Source: Brasenia schreberi (Eukaryota > Streptophyta > Magnoliopsida > Nymphaeales > Cabombaceae). Taken from it: a stretch of 64,000 nucleotides of DNA. The position numbers were made by a program, and so were the translations under genes. Below the pieces are notes generated by a model that saw only the letters and a list, made by a program, of their open reading frames with translations, was not told the origin of the DNA and ran no database searches. Shown in pieces: positions 56,646 to 64,000 of the stretch; the first letter of the stretch is position 1, and each line of letters opens with the position of its first letter. Location of the stretch: assembly GCA_036023115.1 (NCBI GenBank), contig JAYKKT010000040.1:2973501-3037500 (forward strand), given 5' to 3'.

Positions 56646-58162
56646 GTATTTTCTTTGGCTGGTAAATGAGCTGAATCAAACGAATAGGAGCTGTTAAGGA
56701 TTGTTTGTCAACTCAAAATCTTGCCCATGCTCGGTTCGTTTGAGCCGTGTTAACATGCAATGATTTCTTGCGACTCCTAAAAAATTTCACTAGTTGATTA
56801 TTTTCTCTAAATTACCGTTTGATATTGGAATTGAAAGATCTGAAATAGGTTTTTGACTTACCAAACTGTATAGATTACATGCTTAAAGCTTGATTTATCA
56901 AAAAGAAGTCTTTTTTACGAGGAGGTATTTGCTCTTGAGGATATCAAATGATTTTAATACAGACAAGTTTTGACGTCTGAAATTCTCACGTTCATCTCAT
57001 GATTTTCTTGTTTGAGAATAAATGTAAGATCTCTCTCTTATACCCCACATCACGTCTAACTTCCACCCAAGAATTTCCGAATTCCTACCAATATCATTAG
57101 AATTACATCGTCACTTCTAACAACAACACTTACTGATACTAATGAAATTTATACTATAATAGTCAAGATACCTTTCGTTTAGAGGAGGAACCCTATTCAA
57201 TCTCCTACCAAATTATAATTCTTAAGCCACAAGAAAAGAGTTTCCCATACTCTTCATATCTTTTCTTTTTCTCTATTGTTCATCATACCTACACAGCATT
57301 ATTGTTTTGACTGTGATTGATGCTTCAGCGTTTTCTTGATTTTGATTATGATGTCAAGAAGGACAAGGAAATTGATTGGGCAAACCTTCATGACACAGCA
57401 CATGTGTGTGTGGTGTTCGCAAATACATGTATGTGTGTATTTGGTGACATACTACCCATGGTTTCATGTTGTTATGCAAGCAAGGGCCCCTTATCCCTCG
57501 TTTTCTGTTTATTTGATATAATGCACGTTGCTGTAGATAGTGTACGGTTTCGATCGTGAAGGACTTTTCTTGATATTGAAATATGAAATTAAGAGGTGGG
57601 TTATGGTCCATCCATCCACTTACTTTATACCTTCATTAGTAAGTTAGTAGAACGAATACATAAAACAGGAGATCTTGCCGGCTTTTGACATGTCTACACA
57701 CCTTCTTTTTTTTAGCACTAGTATAATTTGAAAATTTTTAAGAGTTTGTGAAAAAATATAAAAAACAACATTATTACACTCCTACCTTAAAGAACCTAAT
57801 TGTAAAACATGAGTAAGTAATGGCAAGACGGATAAAATTCAATCACCTCGAGAGAAATTGGCAACCTTTGAGAAATCCATACTCACATTTTTTTTAAGTT
57901 ACAAGCGTTTCATACACTTTTGTAACTTTTTAAATGATATTCATTACTCTTAGTAACAAAGAAATTCATGATTATGTATGTTTCAAAGATATACATCATG
58001 CAATCAATATAGAGAGAGAGGGAGTGATTGGATACTCTCCACTCACATTCGACAATTATTTTTCAGTGGTATGTGTAATAAATTTTTTTTCTGAAAACCC
58101 TTGAATTCTTTTAAATTACACTTATAATCGTCAAAAAACATGAGTTCTCTTGACATGATTCA

Positions 58163-58238
<76 letters not shown>

Positions 58239-59690
58239 TCCATTGTGAGACGTGCTGGGAGAAGGAGCGAATCCATTCAGTAACAGTTGAACATACAAAA
58301 GTTAGTCGTTCATTCTTATGTTCAACTGATTTAAGTTATGAAGAATTGACGGATGACTGCCTGCATTGCTCACCTTTTGATGTTGCTGGCAACCTTTCTC
58401 GGGCAGTTTACGTATAGGTAAGGTTCCTGAGAAGACCAAGTAACACGTTCAGGGGGAGGCCGTCCTAACACTGAAATCCTTTGATGGCAGCGTCGTTCAA
58501 AGCAGATACCCTATGGATCGGACCTTTTTTAACTTGTATCTTTTGATAATGTTGAGCTCATTAGAAAAGGTTTAGAGTTTTTTTTTATTTAGCGAGCAGC
58601 TTTTGGCAGGGTTTGAGATTTAGATCTAAGGGGAGTTTACTTGTTTGATTGCCGAAAAGACTTTGGATCTGAATCATTTAGCCGGCAGTATATAGGGTTT
58701 AACTTCTAGCTTGAGGAGAATTCTAAATTCTATTAGCTCTATGAATAATTTGAACATTTGATGATAATCTTAAGCAAAACAATCCTTATATTGACTAAGA
58801 AGTGGGACTCAAGAGAACTGTATTGGCCTTCGTTGGTCTCGAATTCTACCGAGTTCCCTCCCCCCAACCTTTGAACTCACATGCCTAATGGCATGTTTCG
58901 AAGAACTTATGGGCCAATAAACCGGGTAGATGGTCGAAGATCGTCTAAACGAGCCATAGGCTGAGCGTTTTCAAACTTTTTAAAGGGTGATTTATCTGTG
59001 TTTATAAATAAAAAAGACATTTCAAAGACTATGAGCAACTTCCCATTGAAAAAAAAACAGATTAAAAGCAACTCAAAAGTCATAGCTATCAGCTTAATGC
59101 ATTGAAAGGGTAGGTGACTATATGAAAGAATTAATACTCTAGGGGTTAATCTATAAATTTTCACTTACTTATACGGTTAAACATAAATTTGTGAAAGTTG
59201 TAGACCCTTTTGGAAGGACTAGGGTTTTGCAGTGGACGTAGGCTATTTAAAAATTTTTGCTAAATGTATGCCGTTAAATTCAAATTCTTAAAGTTGTAAA
59301 CCCTCTTGAAGGGCTAGGGTTTTGCCACTTAGAGTGGACCATGTGGTAGGGTTTCACAGCCCTTGGTGACGAGCATACTTTTTGCGGATCCGCCTCGTAG
59401 TTGCTGACTGAGTAGAATTCCATTTCGTCTCTCCTAGCAATCTTCCTAGGGATGATGAACAAGCATAGATGACATTGATTCAGTAGAGATGAGCTGTGAA
59501 CAGATCGGAGAAGGTTGGCTGGGTCCCAATCTGGTCGAAACTAGGGACTAGATTCAAGCCCCATATATACATTGAAAGGACCAGATCTGAGCTGTCTAAC
59601 CAAAACCCTCTTTATTATTATTTTTTAAAGTTGTATATTTGGTTCTTATAAACTTCATTCACATAACTCCGCCCACCTAAGGGATCACTC
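56646..59690. other. Intergenic, no gene seen
   Basis: Includes the (CT)n(TA)n array at 58166-58236. The phrase TTGTAAACCCTCTTGAAGGG at about 59293, related to TTGTAGACCCTTTTGGAAGG at about 59199, marks a small degenerate tandem repeat of roughly 95 bp. No coding family recognised. Confidence 0.5.
58166..58236. repeat. (CT)n(AT)n compound microsatellite
   Basis: About 15 CT units followed by about 20 AT units; the reverse complement of the (TA)n(GA)n arrays at 1.8, 9.7 and 60.3 kb. Confidence 0.95.
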
Positions 59691-59692
59691 CA

Positions 59693-59855
59693 TGGCCGGT
59701 CCTAAGCTTCGATAAAGAAGGAGGATTATGTTAGGCTTCCGACAACCACTATAAAAGTTTATCAAACTTATTTAGTATGGATTCTCCAAATTATAATTGG
59801 GCTCCGTGAAAACAAAGAATCCATGTAATCGACCCCATCTATGGGAAAAGGCTTA
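59693..59855 (+). mobile_element. Short RTE-derived element (5' end joined to 3' end), about 163 bp
   Basis: It starts with GGCCGGTCCTAAGCTTCGAT and AAGGAGGATTATGTTAGGCT, matching the 5' end of the RTE at 48.9 kb. It passes through CTTATTTAGTATGGATTCTC and CAAATTATAATTGGG, and ends with AAAGAATCCATGTAATCGAC and GGGAAAAGGCTTAGTTTGG, the RTE 3' end. The internal joint matches the copy at 25.9 kb, so it is a distinct short element and not a random deletion. Confidence 0.75.
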
Positions 59856-60247
59856 GTTTGGATAAGGAATCATTCTTCAACCAACCAAGAGCGGTGTTTG
59901 ATTTACCAGACTTACGTGACCTTAACAAGTTGATTAAATTTAATGCATTTATTTGTCAAAATAACAAAAGCATCCTGACAACGCCAATTGGCCATTCAAT
60001 TTGCAACAAAAGGGAAAACCTAGTTTTAAATTTTAAACTTGATCTATCCGTATAGTCCTTATCATGCTTTGCCTTCAATGTTTGTTACTAAAAAAAAAAT
60101 TTGACCTCATTGTAATAACATTCAGTACATCATTAATTAAATGACCTTACGTTCCTCTCCTTCATATAGAAGGGTTTTTCTTTTTCCCAACTTCAAATCA
60201 GAATATATAGAATCTTCCAACATTTTAATTTTTGAACCTTCTTATGC

Positions 60248-60250
60248 CTT

Positions 60251-60305
<55 letters not shown>
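60248..60305. repeat. (TA)n(GA)n compound microsatellite
   Basis: About 12 TA units followed by about 16 GA units. A smaller CT-then-TA array lies at about 60493-60530. Confidence 0.95.
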
Positions 60306-60307
<2 letters not shown>

Positions 60308-62305
60308 TGGTCCGTACTCAATTCACATTCATGTTTAAATCTTCTAGGAGATTTGAATTCAAAAAGGTGATTGTATCATTGTGCACTAAATTGGTGTACA
60401 CAAAGTAGATACAAAGGTACTTTTTTTATTCAAATCTCCACCATTGATAGATATTTGAGAAGATTTAAATATAAATATGATTAAGCATAGACCTCTCTCT
60501 CTCTCTCTCCCTATATATATATATATATATTAGTAAATGCTCAAAACCCATTGGTGCCCAAATTTAATTTGTCATCCTAGTCAACTGATTTTTAAGATAA
60601 ATGATTAAGGTGATAAATCACTTTGCATTTCATGCATATAGTATAAAAATATAATGATACTTTTAATTCAAGTCCTTACCAATGAATCAAATGGTAGAGA
60701 TTTATGTGAGTGTATCTAGGGAAAGCTGCAGTGCTTGCTCAACTGATCGTGATCTTAAAGATTTGACTTTTCTTTTTTATGTCAAATTTGGCTTTGTTCT
60801 TATGAAATCCCTTTCTTGCACTGTTCCTTTCTGTCCCTACTATTAAGAGGGAACATGGTTTGAGTAATAATTTTCATCATCAAGAAGCGAGACCTTTCAT
60901 ATTCTCCACATTCTGCCTTTTGTATTAGCTCTGCCTCTGTGTGTGTGCTGCGTGTGTATGCATGTGTGTTTGTGTTTCTATGCAATTGGAAGATGGTAAC
61001 AAACCCATAATCTTCAAGAGAAGATAATCCAGGATATTGCAGACTCCAACCATTGCAGGCAGAACTTCTGCATCCTGGATCTCACGTTCTTTTTACCAGG
61101 TCAATCTGGTGTCTTCCCGCAGGAAAAGACACATTGAAACAAGCTTCAAAGTAAAAAGTAAATTATGCTATTGATTCCAAACATCCATATAGTTTTATTC
61201 ACTCATGATGACCCACACTAGCAAAAAAGATAAGAGATAAATGGAATTCAAACATTGTTGGTAGAAGAACGGAGCAACACTGTCCTACACATATCTATGC
61301 AAGCATACCTTCATTGGCAACTAATTTGTTAAAGGTGAGAACACCAAATTTGCAGTAATATACATCATTAGGTTACACTATTTCAGTGATAAAAGTAGAC
61401 AGATCAATAGCTTTAGTTTTCAAACAAAGAATAAGACCTGAATAGTTACGAAATGCTGCATGCGCAATACGTAAAACATGGTTCAGTTTGGTTTGCGGAA
61501 CACTTCACCTTTTGATATTTTATATTCTTTATCTCTTCGGATTATGATTTATTTCAAGCACACTTTCTATAACCTTTATGACTTTAAAGCTTTAGTAGAA
61601 TGATTCCTTGTGATTTGCAATTAGGGTGTCAATAGGTATATCCATAACTTCGATTAGCAAGTCCATTGTGGAGAAAAGACCTAGATTATATAAACAAAAT
61701 ATAAGCCATCATGCAACGAATAATAATAATTTTAACTTTTTACATTGAAATTGTGCTCTCAGAGACAAGGTGGTCGGTTTGTGTACAAACTTTCAAAGCC
61801 ATATGCAACTCTATATATTAGTCAGGTCAGATCTTGCAGGTCCACAACTAATGAATCTATATTTGTTACCAAATACTGCCTTAATGGGCATGGTATGGAT
61901 TGCGTTCAGGTTAAATCTGATCTATTGGCACGCCCAGAGGCAATCACAAGAGACGACAAGGACAAAACAATCAGCAAGAAGAAAAAAGAAATAAATAAAA
62001 GATTGCATTGGTTTTCAAGTTTTTGAGTGGACTTCAAACTAACAAAATTTTCACAGTAATATCTCATTGGTAGTGGAACTGATACAGTGCTCCAAATTAT
62101 TAAAATTGTTAAAAGAAGATCAGTAGATAAGAAAATAGCTTGAAGCACAAGAAGATTCCATTACGAGATCTAGTAATTACATAATATCATTTATTAGTCA
62201 ATTGGACCACTTGAATACGGATGCAAGCATATAATATTAATCTAGTCAGCTGCCCACTTATCAGATAAATAATTACAGAGTAGGTCATACGAAAATATGC
62301 CCTAA
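60306..62305. other. Intergenic and 3' flank of the GT64 gene
   Basis: No gene recognised. The right end should contain the 3' untranslated region of the minus-strand GT64 gene. Confidence 0.5.
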
Positions 62306-63203
62306 TCACCAAAACCATTCAGCACGAGCATCTACAACTTTAACATTGGTTGGTACAAGAGGCATGGTACCGTAGAGTTCAATAAAGTCATTAAGACACT
62401 TATTTCTTGCTTCATTGTGCCCTTTCAAGCTACTGATCCCAGATGAACCTATCTCATAAATCTTTCCTGCAACAAATGCAGATCATTCAGCAATCCACTG
62501 ACAAATATCTGATACCCTTTAAATATTAACGCTTACCAAGAGTTAATAATGGTATATCACAGTGGAGTTTTTAAAACATGTCACAACTAAGATGAACTTT
62601 TAGCCACTTTAAACAGAAAAATGAACTGAAAGCAACACAGATTAGATGAACAAGAAAGGACATGCTTCGGTTAACATACAACTTTTAGCTTGTGTGTATG
62701 TTGAAGCAATTCTCTTGCTCAAAACATACTCCAAAAGAAAGTTCTCAACAAAATAAGTCCCTCACATTCGGGCAAAGGTTTCTACGAATAGCTTTCAGAC
62801 CACCATATCCTCAATAACTGAAAATATGTCAAAATCCAGTAAAACGCAAATCCCAAGTTCCAACAGACTATAAAATCTTAGCTGTTACCTCTAACCCAGA
62901 TTGGGGGAGCTCCGGTGGCATTAGCAACAAGAAGAGACATTGCAATATCTTCACAGTTTCTGGAAGTGGGAAAATGTATAGGTGGATCAACCAAGTCAAA
63001 AGTTAATAAAAGAGAGCAAGGAAATGATTTGTCACACACCTTTCTTGAGTAACATAATCACGAACGGATGCAGGCATCGTGTATGTGTACAAGTCCAAGT
63101 ATTTTCTATGAAAAAACGCTGCTTTGGAAAGGACCATACTGTAAGTGCCCATCCACCAAACTGTCCACCATCCTTTGTATGTGTATTGAGTAGCGTCCGT
63201 CCT
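62306..63203 (-). CDS. GT64 glycosyltransferase (EPC1/GMT1-like), last three exons, partial
   Basis: Exons 63040..63203, 62889..62959 and 62306..62466 join in phase. They give KGWWTVWWMGTYSMVLSKAA, FHRKYLDLYTYTMPASVRDY, the acceptor-binding block RNCEDIAMSLLVANATGAPP and the C-terminus GKIYEIGSSGISSLKGHNEA ... LYGTMPLVPTNVKVVDARAE WFW. This is the C-terminal half of a plant GT64 (exostosin-like) glycosyltransferase, most like the EPC1/GMT1 group, which adds sugars to glycosylinositol phosphorylceramides in the Golgi. I infer this from remembered family text. Upstream exons, with the membrane anchor and DxD motif, must lie beyond the right edge. The 63204-64000 stretch looks like intron. Confidence 0.85.
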
Positions 63204-64000
63204 CTGGACATAGTGTGAAAAATTATACCAGAAAAGGATACCTACGTATGCCAATAAGAAAGCTAATCTGGATAATCTAGCTTGAAGATAGTCTTTAGTT
63301 GTTCATCTGGAAACATGTGAAACAGTTTTCCTGCTTTTTCATCCAAGAAGTAACAATATTGGTCCAGACTCAAAGCAGCGCCCCAAAGACATGTTTCTTC
63401 TGCTTTATACATCATTATCATTCATTGAAAATAGTTTCAAGGTGCCGCTTTATTATTTCCTATCTCTTGTCAGGCCTCAGTCATAAATCCAATCTATAAA
63501 GGAACTCACAGCAACTGCTTTTAGAAAGCCAAGTCAACGGAAATGATAGAAGGATCTTGCACAATTTTACGACCTTATTTGTGCAATATATTATTCTATA
63601 TAAACAAAGAACCTATATTTGTTTTTCAGAATGTCCTAAGCAAGCACTTTGCCCAGCTAAGAACAATGAGCAGTATAAAGCATTAAGATTGTTGGTACAG
63701 GAGTACGTAACCCAAGAGTAGCACCCAGAGTATTGATTGCTTAACCAATAATGGATCCTGTGTTAATTATCACAAGAGGAACTTTGACAGAAAAATCTGC
63801 AATGTGATCATCACTGACAAGAATTTCCACAAGGATAAACGAAGCATCTTGTTATATGAAATATAGCCATTGAACATTCACTAGACAATGGATCCCTGTG
63901 CAAAGCACAAGCGTTCTGTAAGTTTGTTTTGATAAGTGGAACTTTATTAGAAAGGTCGGCAATGTGGTGATTATTGGGAAGATGTATAATTCCATAAGGA
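63204..64000 (-). other. Intron of the GT64 gene with a degenerate tandem repeat
   Basis: No exon recognised. AATGGATCCTGTGTTAATTA with AGAGGAACTTTGACAGAAAA and GCAATGTGATCATCACTGAC (from about 63749) is echoed by AATGGATCCCTGTGCAAAGC with AAGTGGAACTTTATTAGAAA and GCAATGTGGTGATTATTGGG (from about 63887). Spacing is about 140 bp. Confidence 0.6.

Overview
The window is nuclear DNA from a flowering plant. Its genes have many short exons with GT-AG (and a few GC-AG) introns, it carries plant-specific families (STAY-GREEN, anthocyanidin synthase, BSK1, GAUT, TRM/LONGIFOLIA), it contains two decayed plastid-DNA insertions (atpA, rpl23), and it is rich in RTE-type LINEs, SINEs and (TA)n(GA)n microsatellites. 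I cannot name the species. An early-diverging angiosperm or magnoliid would fit the RTE load, but that is only a guess.

Layout, left to right. 0.5-3.6 kb (-): a TRM/LONGIFOLIA-like gene (4 exons, 697 aa). 3.7-11.9 kb: gene-poor, with SINEs, a hAT-like MITE, large microsatellites, an L1 relic and a plastid atpA fragment. 12.6-14.2 kb (+): STAY-GREEN (5 exons, 265 aa), preceded by a tandemly duplicated promoter segment and with a tandem duplication around its intron 1 acceptor. 16.2-18.4 kb (+): a 5'-truncated RTE LINE. 19.9-24.8 kb (-): mitochondrial pyruvate dehydrogenase E2 (18 exons, 508 aa). 25-27 kb: SINEs, a very short RTE-derived element and a plastid rpl23 fragment. 27.1-31.8 kb (-): a GAUT1-like galacturonosyltransferase that appears to lack one internal exon. 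36.0-38.1 kb (+): an LPAT4/5-like acyltransferase pseudogene. 42.4-44.1 kb (+): anthocyanidin synthase (2 exons, 354 aa). 45.7-49.0 kb (-): a nearly complete RTE LINE with a recognisable target-site duplication. 49.2-56.0 kb (-): BSK1-like pseudokinase with TPRs (9 exons, 501 aa). 56-62 kb: repeats only. 62.3 kb to the right edge (-): the 3' end of a GT64 (EPC1/GMT1-like) gene.

The genes do not form a pathway or cluster. They are ordinary single plant genes separated by repeats. For the intact genes I placed splice sites by hand, and all exon phases agree across TRM, SGR, ANS, BSK1, E2 (one weak donor needed) and the GT64 tail. The reading frame breaks in two places: the GAUT1-like gene (missing exon) and the LPAT-like gene (frameshifts plus missing catalytic exons). 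I saw no convincing new biological system. The observations most worth checking are a roughly 165-bp non-autonomous RTE derivative found twice, the tandem duplications around STAY-GREEN, and the lost GAUT exon.
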